Source of the DNA: Brachybacterium kimchii
GTDB lineage: Bacteria > Actinomycetota > Actinomycetes > Actinomycetales > Dermabacteraceae
Direction: 5' to 3'
DNA length: 64,000 nt
NCBI RefSeq assembly: GCF_023373525.1
Contig: NZ_CP097218.1
Location: forward strand, 3,658,001 to 3,722,000
The position numbers and the translations under genes are program-made. The notes below the pieces were generated by a model. That model saw nothing but the letters and a program-made list of their open reading frames with translations, did no database searches and was not told where the DNA came from. This document shows positions 16,793-25,850 of the stretch, piece by piece; the stretch's first letter is position 1, and the number at the start of each line of letters is the position of its first letter.

Positions 16793-18496
16793 TCAGACCT
16801 GCGTCTCCCGCACGGTCCACGCGGACCGCACGTCCTGGATCAGCCCGCGGCCGCGGCCGCGGCCGGCCCCCGGGCCGCGACCAGCCCCGTGACCCCGTCC
16901 GCGCTGCTGCTGATCGAGGATGCTGGTCCGATCGCGCACACCGCATCGGTCCGCCCATCCGCGCCACGCGCCGACCAGCGACTCGACACGCTCCGGGAAC
17001 TCCGCGGAGAGGTCGTGGCGCTCGGTGCGGTCAACCCGGAGGTCGTAGAGCTCCCAGTCGCTGCCGAAAGCGCGTACCGCCTTCCATCGGCCCCAGCGGA
17101 CGGCGGCGTTCCCCTCGTGCTCGAAGAACAGGGGGTGGGGCTCCTCCGTGCTCTTCTCGCCCTTCCATCCCGCGAGCAGGGACGAGCCCTCCAGCGGCGG
17201 GCTCTCGGGATGCGAGGTCCGATCCGCTGCGCCGATGCCCGCCGCCTCGAGCAGCGTGGGGACGATGTCGGTCAGTTGGGCCGGGGTGCGGTCCCAGCCG
17301 GCGGCGACACCCCCGCGCGGCCATCGGGCGAGCAGCGGCGTCGCGATGCCCCCTTCATGGACCCAGTGCTTGTACTCGCGGAACGGAGTGTTCGACACGT
17401 TCGCCCACGCGCGACCGTAGCTGGCGAACGTCGCGGGCGGACCGGGGACGACGGAGGGATCGTTCCCCTTGCGCACCCTCTCCCCGGCCGCGGTGCGCAC
17501 GGGCACGTTGTACGGGACGGGATCCATCTCGTCGGCCCATCCGGGGGCGATCTCCTCGGCGCATCCTCCGTTGTCCGAGAGGAACAGGACCATCGTGTCC
17601 TCCGACTGCTGCGTGGCCTCCAGAGCGTCGAGGACCCTGCCGATGGCGGCGTCCATCGCACCGACCTGGGCGGCATACACCTCCATCCGCCGCGCCTGCC
17701 AGGCGTGGTGGGCGGTCTCCTCCCAGGCCGGCACGTCCTCGTCCCGCTCGGTCAGCTCCGTGGCCGACTCGAGGACGCCGAGCTCGCCCATGCGCTCGAG
17801 GCGTCGGGCGCGTGCGACGTCCCAGCCGTCGTCGTACATCCCGCGGCACGCGGCGACCTGCTCGGGACGCGCATGCAGGGGCCAGTGCGGCGCGGTGAAC
17901 GCCAGATACAGGAAGAAGGGCCGAGGATCCTTCGCTGCGTCGCGGACCTCGGCCTCGGCACGCTCGCCGAGATGCTCGGTGAGCGAGAAGTCCGGGTCGA
18001 AGGTCTCGATCGGCTCCTCATCCTCGACCATCGTCACGGGATCGAAATAGCTGGTGGCACCTCCGAGCGGCCCGTGATGCCTCTCGAACCCGCGACGCGT
18101 CGGCCATGCGGGGCCCGGTTCCCGCACATTCCCGGCGAGATGCCATTTGCCGACGCAGGACGTCCTGTAGCCGGCGTCGCCGAGCATGTCCGCGATGGTC
18201 GCGCAGCGCGGGTCCAGGTCTCCTGGATACCCGGCGGGGAGCGTGCTCCCGGTGAGGATCCCGATCCCGGTCTGATGGGGATGCAGGCCGGTGAGCAGCG
18301 ACGCGCGCGACGGCGAGCACCGTGCCGTGTTGTAGAAGCTGGTCATCCTGGTCCCCTCGGCCCCGAGGCGGTCCAGATGAGGTGTGCGGATCTCCCCGCC
18401 GAAGCAGCCGATGTCGGAGAACCCCATGTCGTCGGCGAGGATCAGGATGATGTTGGGTCCTCGTGCAGGACCCTCGGGCTGCGTCGTCGACGTCAT
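16793..18496 (-). CDS. Sulfatase, type I formylglycine-dependent (cassette 1)
   Basis: A 567-residue sulfatase that should hydrolyse sulfate esters on a carbohydrate. The catalytic signature CSPSR at 60-64 (Cys60 becomes formylglycine) is followed by LLTG; metal ligands Asp22-Asp23 sit in ILADDMG, and SDNGG and GKWHL motifs are present. There is no signal peptide, so it probably acts in the cytoplasm on imported substrate. It overlaps the binding-protein stop as ATGA and ends the cassette. The last 30 residues are a Gly/Arg-rich tail (GRGHGAGRGPGAGRG) plus RGLIQDVRSAW, unusual for the family. Sulfate-ester position cannot be predicted. Confidence 0.9.
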   Translation of the reverse strand: MTSTTQPEGPARGPNIILILADDMGFSDIGCFGGEIRTPHLDRLGAEGTRMTSFYNTARCSPSRASLLTGLHPHQTGIGILTGSTLPAGYPGDLDPRCATIADMLGDAGYRTSCVGKWHLAGNVREPGPAWPTRRGFERHHGPLGGATSYFDPVTMVEDEEPIETFDPDFSLTEHLGERAEAEVRDAAKDPRPFFLYLAFTAPHWPLHARPEQVAACRGMYDDGWDVARARRLERMGELGVLESATELTERDEDVPAWEETAHHAWQARRMEVYAAQVGAMDAAIGRVLDALEATQQSEDTMVLFLSDNGGCAEEIAPGWADEMDPVPYNVPVRTAAGERVRKGNDPSVVPGPPATFASYGRAWANVSNTPFREYKHWVHEGGIATPLLARWPRGGVAAGWDRTPAQLTDIVPTLLEAAGIGAADRTSHPESPPLEGSSLLAGWKGEKSTEEPHPLFFEHEGNAAVRWGRWKAVRAFGSDWELYDLRVDRTERHDLSAEFPERVESLVGAWRGWADRCGVRDRTSILDQQQRGRGHGAGRGPGAGRGRGRGLIQDVRSAWTVRETQV

Positions 18497-20127
18497 GAGG
18501 ACTCCTTGTCCGCCCGCGCCTGTTCGAGCTCGTCGCGGATCCGGTTCCCGCCAGCCTTCTTCCACGCGGCCACCCCGTCGTCCCATGCGGACACCGGCTT
18601 GCGGCCCTGGAGGATGTCGTTGGTGAGGTCGTCGATGCGTCCCGTGATGCTGCCGCCGATCCGGGTGTCGGTCTCCGAGTAGAGCCCGAGGGTGGGGTCC
18701 GCGACGCCGTACCCGACGACGATCTTCTGCGCGTCGTGCCAGCTCTGCGTGGAGCTCTTCTTGCCCGGGACGTAGACGGGCCACGGAGAGTCCGCGAGGT
18801 AGCGGAATCCCAGCGGCGTCTCGGTGACGCCCCGGTTGGTCGCCACCGGATCCGAGCCCTTCAGGTCGTAGTCGACGCCCTCGACCCCGTAGTTGCGGAA
18901 CAGGTACTCCTCCGTGCCGAAAGGAGCCGCCAGGAAGTCCAGCACCCTCAACAGGGTCGGGATCCGATCTCCGGCATCCTTGCGGATGCTCGAGATGCCG
19001 TAGGTCGGGTTGCCGAGCCAGGCGCATGCCATCCCGGGGTCGCCGTGGAATCCCGGCGTGCGCAGGGCGTCCATCCTGAAGCTGTCGCCGACGGACTGGA
19101 TCTGTTCGAAGTTCGGCCAGGCGGAGAGGGTGTCCATCATGAAGTAGTTGCGGCCCGCGACGAACCAGTTCTTGCGGTCGGTCGCCTGGGAGGAGAACGC
19201 ATCGGGGCTGACGACGCCTGCCTCGACCATCTTCCGGGTCGCCTCGAGCGCCTCCTTCTGCTGCTCGGCCTCGAGGCTGCGTGTCAGCCGCCCGCCCTTC
19301 TCCGACCAGGTGTTGGGGATCCCGAGCATCTGACGCACCGCGTCGAGGGGTGCGGCCCCCAGGGCCCACACGTTGGACCGCGGCGTCGTGAGCTCCTTGC
19401 ACAGGGCGAGGAACTCGTCGAAGGAGGCGGGGTCCTCCGTGATGCCCTTCTCCTTGAGCAGATCCGTCCTCTTGTAGAGGATCGAGGAGCTCATGATCCC
19501 CCGGGGGACCGGGATCCCCATGATCTTGCCGTTGTACGCGCTCTGCTGCCACGTGTCCGTCGGGATGTTGGCGAGGAAGGGGTAGTCCTTCACCGCGGAC
19601 CCCGAGAGGTGCGGCGTGAGATCGGCGGCGGTGGCCTCGAGGAACTTCGGGAGCTCCTGCATCCCGCCCGCGACGACGAACAGCTCGGGGAGGGAATCGC
19701 CGGCGACGACGGTGGCGAACTTCTGGTCCCAGTCCGGCGCCGGCACGATGTTCATCTTCAGGTCGGAGCCGAGACGCTCGTTCAGCGCCTGCCAGAACGC
19801 GTTCCGCGAGACGCCGGGAGGGACGGGGGAGTCCGTGCGCACGAGGGAGCCGATGACATCTCCGTCTCCCGGGACGCCGGACGTGGCGACGGTGGGGGAC
19901 GACGGGTACTCGAAGTACCCGTCCATGAGCCCGGTCTTCGGATCGCCGGGCAGGTCCGGCGAGACCCCCTGGTAGGGGACGTGCTCCGGCAGCTTCACGG
20001 GCGCGTTCGCGTACTTCACCGGGATGCCGCCCCGGCCCTCGTTGCTGCAGGCGGCGAGCAGCGCGGCGGCGCCCGCACCGCCTGCGGCGAGGAGCGCGCG
20101 GCGGGTGGGGTCGAATCGTGAGGACAT
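18493..20127 (-). CDS. Extracellular solute-binding lipoprotein, LplA/LipO type (cassette 1)
   Basis: A 544-residue binding protein of the larger size typical of the LplA/LipO group that pairs with LplB/YtcP permeases. The N-terminus has RRALL followed by a hydrophobic stretch and the lipobox LLAACSN, with lipidated Cys at about 26. ATG at 20127 follows AAAGG by 8 nt. It is followed without gap by the sulfatase. The ligand is likely a complex or uronic-acid-containing oligosaccharide judging from the family, but this is inference. Confidence 0.86.
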   Translation of the reverse strand: MSSRFDPTRRALLAAGGAGAAALLAACSNEGRGGIPVKYANAPVKLPEHVPYQGVSPDLPGDPKTGLMDGYFEYPSSPTVATSGVPGDGDVIGSLVRTDSPVPPGVSRNAFWQALNERLGSDLKMNIVPAPDWDQKFATVVAGDSLPELFVVAGGMQELPKFLEATAADLTPHLSGSAVKDYPFLANIPTDTWQQSAYNGKIMGIPVPRGIMSSSILYKRTDLLKEKGITEDPASFDEFLALCKELTTPRSNVWALGAAPLDAVRQMLGIPNTWSEKGGRLTRSLEAEQQKEALEATRKMVEAGVVSPDAFSSQATDRKNWFVAGRNYFMMDTLSAWPNFEQIQSVGDSFRMDALRTPGFHGDPGMACAWLGNPTYGISSIRKDAGDRIPTLLRVLDFLAAPFGTEEYLFRNYGVEGVDYDLKGSDPVATNRGVTETPLGFRYLADSPWPVYVPGKKSSTQSWHDAQKIVVGYGVADPTLGLYSETDTRIGGSITGRIDDLTNDILQGRKPVSAWDDGVAAWKKAGGNRIRDELEQARADKESS

Positions 20128-20129
20128 GA

Positions 20130-21095
20130 TCAGCCTTTCACCGCGCCCGTCAGCACGCCCTTGGAGAAGTGCCGCTGCAGGAACGGGTAGACGATGAGGA
20201 TCGGCACGATGGAGATGACGAGGATGGCCATCTGGATGGTCTCCTGCGGCGGGGCCGCCTCCACGGCGGTGCCGAGCTCGGAGGTGCCCATCTGCGCGCC
20301 GTTGACGACGTAGGTGCGCAGCACCATCTGCAGCGGCCACTTCGCGGCGTCGTTGATGTAGAGCAGCGCGTTGAAGAACGCGTTCCAGTAGTTCACGCCG
20401 TAGAACAGCCCGATCACGGCCAGTGCGGCCCGGGAGAGCGGGATTCCGATGCGGCGGAAGATCTGCCATTCGCTGGCGCCGTCGACCTTCGCGGCGTCGA
20501 GGATCTCGTCGGGCAGGCTGACGAAGAAGCTCCGCACCACGATCACGTTGAACCCGCTGACCACCGTCGGGATGATCAGCGACCAGTAGGTGTCGATCAG
20601 ACCGAACTGGCGCACGGCCAGGTAGGTCGGGATCAGGCCGGGGGAGAACAGCAGGCTGAACAGCACGAGCAGCAGCATCGGGCGGTTCGCGACGGTGCCG
20701 CGGCGGGAGAGGGCCCAGGCGAGCATCGCGGTGATCAGCAGGCTGAGGAACGTGCCGACCGCGGTGATGCCGATCGAGACCAGCAGGGCTCGGGAGACCA
20801 CTCCGCCCGAGAGGATCGAGCGGTAGGCGGTCAGGTCGATCTCGCGCGGGAACAGCACGAACCCGCCGGAGTTCGTGACCTGATCCGCGGGGGCGATGGA
20901 GGTCGCGACGATGCCGATGAACGGGACGATCACCAGTGCGCAGGCGATGACCAGGACGATCGTCTTCGTCGACTTCTCGACGGGCCCGGCGGCGTTGAGG
21001 TTCGCCCGCCGCCGGCGGGCATCGGCTGCGGTGGACAGCTCCGGCCCGGACGCGCCGGGGGCGGTGCCCTGAGGGTTCTGGGTCGTGGTGCTCAT
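20130..21095 (-). CDS. ABC transporter permease, YtcP/LplC type (cassette 1)
   Basis: A 321-residue CUT1 permease with six hydrophobic segments after a 40-residue polar tail. The EAA loop reads EILDAAKVDGASEWQIF and the protein ends GVLTGAVKG. ATG 21095 overlaps the preceding permease stop as ATGA; 2 bp separate it from the binding protein. The segment YGVNYWNAFFNALLYI is characteristic of LplC-like proteins. Confidence 0.88.
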   Translation of the reverse strand: MSTTTQNPQGTAPGASGPELSTAADARRRRANLNAAGPVEKSTKTIVLVIACALVIVPFIGIVATSIAPADQVTNSGGFVLFPREIDLTAYRSILSGGVVSRALLVSIGITAVGTFLSLLITAMLAWALSRRGTVANRPMLLLVLFSLLFSPGLIPTYLAVRQFGLIDTYWSLIIPTVVSGFNVIVVRSFFVSLPDEILDAAKVDGASEWQIFRRIGIPLSRAALAVIGLFYGVNYWNAFFNALLYINDAAKWPLQMVLRTYVVNGAQMGTSELGTAVEAAPPQETIQMAILVISIVPILIVYPFLQRHFSKGVLTGAVKG

Positions 21096-22066
21096 GCCCT
21101 GTAGACCCCTTCCTCGCCCATGGCATGGGCGATCTTGTTCGCGGCGAGGACGAGGATCAGTCCGATCACGCTCTTGACCAGGCCGACGGCGGCCGCGGTT
21201 CCCCATTGGCCGCCGGCGATGCCTTCGTTGAACACGTAGGTGTCGAGCACCTCGCTGGCGTCGATCCCGACGGCCTGCTGCTGCAGGATGATCTGCTCGA
21301 AGCCGACGCTGAGGGAGTTGCCCAGCTGGAGGATGAACAGCAGGATCACGATGGGGCGCAGGCCCGGCAGAGTGACGTTGAGAGTCTGCTGGAAGCGCGA
21401 GGCGCCGTCGACGGCCGCCGCTTCGTACAGCGACTTGTCGATCCCTGCGAGCACGGCGATGAACAGGATCGCCGCCCAGCCGGTGTCCTTCCAGATGACC
21501 TGAGAGGTCAGCAGCACCTTGAACAGGTCGGCGTTGCCGATCACGTCGAAGGTGGGCAGGCCGTTGGAGCGGAGCAGGTTGTTGACCATGCCGGAGCCGC
21601 CCAGCATCTGCTGGAACACCGCGACCACGATCACCCAGGACAGGAAGTGCGGCAGGTACAGCACCGACATGACGCCCTGGCGGAGCTTCTCGGACATCAG
21701 GCTGTTGACCATCAGCGCCAGCACGATCGGCACCGGGAAGATCATCACCGACTGGATCAGGGTCAGGACCAGCGTGTTCCGCAGCGCGTTGAGGAACGCC
21801 GGGTCGCCGGTGACGAGGATGCGGAAGTTGTCCAGGCCGTTCCACAGGCTCTCGTCGGTCCCCAGGTAGGGCTGGAAGTCCTGGAAGGCGATGACGTTCC
21901 CCAGCAGCGGGAAGTACTGGAACCCGATCAGCAGGACCATGCCCGGCAGCGCCAGCAGCAGCACGGTGCGGTCGCGCAGGATGCGCCGCAGCAGCGAGGG
22001 TCGTGGGCGCCTCGCCGGCGGCGGCGAGGCGGTTGTCGGTGGTGACTGCATGTCGGTGACGGCCAT
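21092..22066 (-). CDS. ABC transporter permease, LplB type (cassette 1)
   Basis: A 324-residue permease; first gene of cassette 1. Six membrane segments, with the EAA region SLYEAAAVDGASRFQQTLNV and a long hydrophilic N-terminal tail. ATG 22066 is preceded by AGGAGGA at 8 nt. The presence of FxxMLGGSGMVNNLL is typical of LplB proteins. No ATPase gene accompanies it. Confidence 0.88.
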   Translation of the reverse strand: MAVTDMQSPPTTASPPPARRPRPSLLRRILRDRTVLLLALPGMVLLIGFQYFPLLGNVIAFQDFQPYLGTDESLWNGLDNFRILVTGDPAFLNALRNTLVLTLIQSVMIFPVPIVLALMVNSLMSEKLRQGVMSVLYLPHFLSWVIVVAVFQQMLGGSGMVNNLLRSNGLPTFDVIGNADLFKVLLTSQVIWKDTGWAAILFIAVLAGIDKSLYEAAAVDGASRFQQTLNVTLPGLRPIVILLFILQLGNSLSVGFEQIILQQQAVGIDASEVLDTYVFNEGIAGGQWGTAAAVGLVKSVIGLILVLAANKIAHAMGEEGVYRA

Positions 22067-22413
22067 CGTGGGCGTCCTCCTTCAGTGACTTCGTCGTCGG
22101 GGTCCCGGACCCGGTGCTCCCGTGGGCGGACGGGGTGCTTCCCCGCCCGTGCAGTGGGGCGGCTCCCACAGCTGCATGGGGCGTCCAGCGCGGATCGTCG
22201 ATCGGGCGGGTGGAGCGATTCGGACGATGGACATGGCGACCGTCCGGTCGGGCGACTGCGTTAATTCCTACGTGGGAATTTTGGAGGGGCAGGCGGGTTG
22301 CCGTCGGTTGTCGCGACCGTCGAACGGGTCTGCCGGTGCGGCGCGTTCCTGCCCTGCGGCGCTCCGGGCCGTCGGCCGGCCCTCCTGTCCGTGCCGCCCC
22401 GCGGTCCTGTCCG
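22067..22413. promoter_or_regulatory. Intergenic region upstream of cassette 1 with AT-rich palindrome
   Basis: This 347-bp gap holds the promoter of cassette 1 (minus). The only distinct element is AATTCCTACGTGGGAATT at 22263-22280, an 18-bp inverted repeat with one mismatched pair, standing out in very GC-rich DNA. It lies about 200 bp upstream of the first start codon, far for an operator of that gene unless the leader is long. No reliable -35/-10 pair was found and no coding sequence is apparent. Confidence 0.45.
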
Positions 22414-23853
22414 TCAGAAGGGCGCCAGCCGCTCCCGCGACCGATCCTCCGTCGCCACCAGCACGTCCACCAGGAACGCCTGCATCTCCGCCCGCGTCTC
22501 CCGTGCAGCCGTCTCGTCCCACAGGTTGTGCAGCTCGTCCGGATCCGCGGCCAGGTCGTAGAGCTCCCCGGTGCGTTCCCGGTCGGTCGAGGGGCGCCCG
22601 TGGTGCACGACGATCTTCCATGTGCCCCGTCGGACCATCGTGGTCTGCACGGGCGGGTCGTAGGCCCAGCAGCCGTCGCGGTACTCCGAGAGCACCCAGT
22701 CGCGATCATCGAACGGCTCGGCGTCGCCCGACCACAGCCCTGCGAGGTCGCGCCCCTGCGCCCGCGGCAGCCCGGTCGATCCCGCGGCCGAGAGCACCGT
22801 GCGGGTGAGGTCGATCCACTCGACGAGCTCGTCGGCGACCATGCCTTCGGGGACCTGCCCGGGCCAGCGCATGAGCAGCGGGACCTTCACCGAGCAGTCG
22901 AACATCATCGGCCCCTTGAGCAGCATGCGATGGTCGCCCAGCATCTCCCCGTGGTCGCTCGTGAAGATCACCAGGGTGTCGTCCGCGAGCCCTTCGCGCT
23001 CGAGGGCGTCGAGGATCCGCCCCACCTCCTCGTCGACGAGGGAGACCATCGCGAAGTACTGGGCCTTGATCTCCTGGAGGTCCTCGGGAGTGTAGTCGTC
23101 GAACCCCGGCATGTGCCCGGCGTAGGACTTCGCGGACTCCTGGGTATAGATGGGCGGCTTGGTCGCGAGCTCGTCCTCGATCGTGACGGGCGCGGGCAGG
23201 GCCGACGCGTCGTAGAGGTCCCGGAAGCGCTGGGGCGCCTCGAACCCGTGATGGGGGTCGAAGAAGTTCGAGATGAAGCAGAAGGGACGATCCTTCTGCC
23301 GCGAGTGACCGAGGAACTCGATGGTCTCCTCGGCGACCCAGTGCGAATAGTGCGCCTCCTGCGGCAGGGAGTCGATGGACCTCTCGCGCTTCACGACGGC
23401 GCTCTCGTACAGCTCGGGGTGCGTGCGCCGCAGCCAGTGGTGGTACTCGTTCCCGGCCGAGCGCAGATACGGGTCGTGCGCCCAGCGGAACACGCGCAGG
23501 CCGTCGTCCAGACGCGGCTCGATCCTGCCGTCGAAGGCCGATCCGAGATGCAGCTTCCCTGCGAGGCCGCAGTCGTAGCCTTCGTCCGCGAGGGTCTTGG
23601 TGAACAGCTGCTCGCCGGGGTCCATGTCCACGCCGTTCGCCCACAGGCTGTGATGGCGCGGGTACCGGCCCGTCATCAGGCTCCCGCGGGAGGGCGCGCA
23701 GATCGGCGACTGCGTGTAGCAGTTCGTGAACCGCGCGCCCTGCGCCGCCAGACGATCGAGGTGCGGGGTGCGGATGTGCTCGTTGCCCGCGGCGCCGAGC
23801 GCGTCGTAGCGCTGCTGGTCGGTGCACAGGAACAGGATGTTGGGACGGGGCAT
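22414..23853 (-). CDS. Sulfatase, type I formylglycine-dependent (cassette 2)
   Basis: A 479-residue sulfatase. Signature CAPSR at 52-56 with Cys52 as the formylglycine precursor; first metal ligands in FLCTDQQRYD (Asp12, Gln13), and FTSDHGEMLGDH supplies the second metal pair. TDQQRYD and SDHGEMLGDH are found in the iduronate/N-sulfoglucosamine/choline-sulfatase branch rather than in classical arylsulfatases, so it differs from the other two sulfatases here. ATG 23853 follows GGAGGA by 4-5 nt. No signal peptide. It is the last gene of cassette 2, 105 bp after the permease. Confidence 0.9.
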   Translation of the reverse strand: MPRPNILFLCTDQQRYDALGAAGNEHIRTPHLDRLAAQGARFTNCYTQSPICAPSRGSLMTGRYPRHHSLWANGVDMDPGEQLFTKTLADEGYDCGLAGKLHLGSAFDGRIEPRLDDGLRVFRWAHDPYLRSAGNEYHHWLRRTHPELYESAVVKRERSIDSLPQEAHYSHWVAEETIEFLGHSRQKDRPFCFISNFFDPHHGFEAPQRFRDLYDASALPAPVTIEDELATKPPIYTQESAKSYAGHMPGFDDYTPEDLQEIKAQYFAMVSLVDEEVGRILDALEREGLADDTLVIFTSDHGEMLGDHRMLLKGPMMFDCSVKVPLLMRWPGQVPEGMVADELVEWIDLTRTVLSAAGSTGLPRAQGRDLAGLWSGDAEPFDDRDWVLSEYRDGCWAYDPPVQTTMVRRGTWKIVVHHGRPSTDRERTGELYDLAADPDELHNLWDETAARETRAEMQAFLVDVLVATEDRSRERLAPF

Positions 23854-23958
23854 GGTTCCTCCGGGGCTGTCGTTCCGGGCCTCTCCGGACATCGGATCCG
23901 GCGGGAGGCGAGGGAGAGTGGGGCGCGGTCTTCTCGCGCAGGAGCGGGGTGATGCGGC

Positions 23959-24891
23959 TCAGTTCTTCACGGCACCGGCGATCCCTTCGACGAAATAGCG
24001 CTGCAGGAGCAGGAACAGCAGCACGATCGGCACGAGGGAGATCGACGCGGCGGCAGCCAGCCCCGCCCAGTCCGTGGAATTGGTCCCCTGGAAAGCCATC
24101 ATGCCGACGGCGAGCGTGCGGTTCTGGGGCGTGCTGAAGGTGAACACCAGCGGCAGGAAGAAGTTGTTCCAGCTCGAGAGGAACGTCAGCACCACCACCG
24201 TGGCCGTCACCGGGCCCGACAGCGGCAGCATGATCCGGAAGAAGACGCGCAGGAAGCCGGCCCCGTCCATCACCGCCGCCTCCTCGAGCTCCTTCGGGAC
24301 CCGCGAGAAGAAGCCGACGTACAGCAGCACCGCGGCGACGTTCCCGCCGCCCGCGATCGCGAGCACCAGGCCGGTCCGCGTGTTCAGCAGTCCGAGCAGG
24401 TCGCTGAGCTCCACGACCGGCACCACGAACAGTCCGGTGGGGATGAACATGGTCGCCACCAGCACCGCGAGGACGGCCCTGCGCCCCAGGAACCTGAAGC
24501 GTGCGATCACGTAGCCCGCCATCGCGCACCGCACCACGACCAGCACGATGCTGCCGGCGGTGATCAGCACCGTGTTGAGCATGTACCCGGAGAAGTTCGC
24601 ATCGCGCCATGCGCGCAGGTAGTTCTCCGGGTGCCAGGAGTCGGGAAGCAGCCCCAGGCCGCCCGAGAAGATGTCGAGAGAATCCTTGAACGAGGCCGCC
24701 AGCACCCACAGCAGTGGGTAGATCCACAGCAGGCCCAGACCTCCCAGGACGAGGGTCTGCGCCCATCTCCCGATACGCCGCTTCCCGCGGCCGCGGGTTC
24801 TCGGATCCGATATCGGTCGGCCGTGGCTGCGTCCTGGCTCTCGACGGGCGGCCAGGTCCCGCGAGGGCTCCCGTGTCTGAGCGGTGGTCAT
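23959..24891 (-). CDS. Carbohydrate ABC transporter permease, MalG type (cassette 2)
   Basis: A 310-residue CUT1 permease. A 45-residue Arg-rich tail precedes six membrane segments; the EAA loop reads ELEEAAVMDGAGFLRVFF and the C-terminus is GIAGAVKN. ATG 24891 overlaps the stop of the MalF-type gene as ATGA. It is separated from the sulfatase by 105 bp in which no terminator is seen. Confidence 0.9.
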   Translation of the reverse strand: MTTAQTREPSRDLAARREPGRSHGRPISDPRTRGRGKRRIGRWAQTLVLGGLGLLWIYPLLWVLAASFKDSLDIFSGGLGLLPDSWHPENYLRAWRDANFSGYMLNTVLITAGSIVLVVVRCAMAGYVIARFRFLGRRAVLAVLVATMFIPTGLFVVPVVELSDLLGLLNTRTGLVLAIAGGGNVAAVLLYVGFFSRVPKELEEAAVMDGAGFLRVFFRIMLPLSGPVTATVVVLTFLSSWNNFFLPLVFTFSTPQNRTLAVGMMAFQGTNSTDWAGLAAAASISLVPIVLLFLLLQRYFVEGIAGAVKN

Positions 24892-25850
24892 CTCTGCTCC
24901 TGTCGTCGCTGTGCCAGTCGCATCACGAGCGTGAGCACCACCATCAGCAGGACCGTCAGGACGCCGAAGGCGACCCCGATGGCCGATGCGTAGCCCAGAT
25001 CCGGTCTGGCCGCGCCGAACGCCGTGTCGTAGATGTAGACCTCGGTGGCCAGGGTGGAGAAGAACGGGCCGCCGCCCGTCATCGTGACCACCAGGTCGAA
25101 GATCTGCATCGTCTCGATGATGGTGAGGACCACGATGATCACCGCGAAGGGACGCAGCAGCGGCAGGGTCACGTGACGAAGCCGCGCTGCGGGCCCCGCT
25201 CCGTCGGTCTCGGCGGCTTCGAGGAGCTCTCGCGGAACGGTCTGCAGGGCGGCGAGCCAGTAGATCAGCGTGACGCCCAACCACTTCCAGACGTGCACGC
25301 CCATGACCGCCCACAGGGAGGTCCGCGAACTGCCGAGGAAATCGACAGGACCGGCGCCGAAGATCGAGAGCACCTCGTTGATCGGGCCCGCCGACGGGTC
25401 CAGCACGAAACCCATGACGATGCCGACGATCGCCGTGGTCGCGACGACCGGCACGAAGAACGCGGTGCGCAGAAGACCCGCGAGCGGCAGCCGAGGATTG
25501 TTGAGCACGAGTGCGAGGAGGAGCCCCGCTCCCACCCTCAGGGGCACCGTCACCACGATGATCAGCAGGGTGATCCACAGGGACTTCCAGAACAGCGGAT
25601 CCGTCAGCAGGCGCCGATAGTTCTCGAGACCGGTGAAGGAGCGCTCGAGGCCCAGTCCGCGCCACTCGAGCGTCGAGTACACCAGGCTCGAGACGCTCGG
25701 CCACACCGTGTACATCCCGAAGAGCACCACCGTCGGCGCGAGGAACACGTAGATCCAGAGGGAGGGCCTGCGCCGCCTCGGGACCGTGCGCGCGGCGGCG
25801 GGAGCCGCTCCCGCGGCTTCCGGCTCAGTAGTCCGTGACATCGAAGTCAT
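24888..25850 (-). CDS. Carbohydrate ABC transporter permease, MalF type (cassette 2)
   Basis: A 320-residue CUT1 permease with six membrane segments and an EAA loop ELLEAAETDGAGPAARLRHV. ATG 25850 is chosen because AGGAG lies 6 nt upstream; it overlaps the end of the binding-protein gene by 26 bp. A second in-frame ATG at 25841 is possible. Confidence 0.88.
   Translation of the reverse strand: MTSMSRTTEPEAAGAAPAAARTVPRRRRPSLWIYVFLAPTVVLFGMYTVWPSVSSLVYSTLEWRGLGLERSFTGLENYRRLLTDPLFWKSLWITLLIIVVTVPLRVGAGLLLALVLNNPRLPLAGLLRTAFFVPVVATTAIVGIVMGFVLDPSAGPINEVLSIFGAGPVDFLGSSRTSLWAVMGVHVWKWLGVTLIYWLAALQTVPRELLEAAETDGAGPAARLRHVTLPLLRPFAVIIVVLTIIETMQIFDLVVTMTGGGPFFSTLATEVYIYDTAFGAARPDLGYASAIGVAFGVLTVLLMVVLTLVMRLAQRRQEQR

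Noticed and set aside
16793..19552. A 919-residue frame that looks like a fusion of sulfatase and upstream protein
   Set aside because: The first 352 residues are an out-of-frame shadow of the binding-protein gene; the sulfatase starts at 18496 overlapping that gene by 4 bp.
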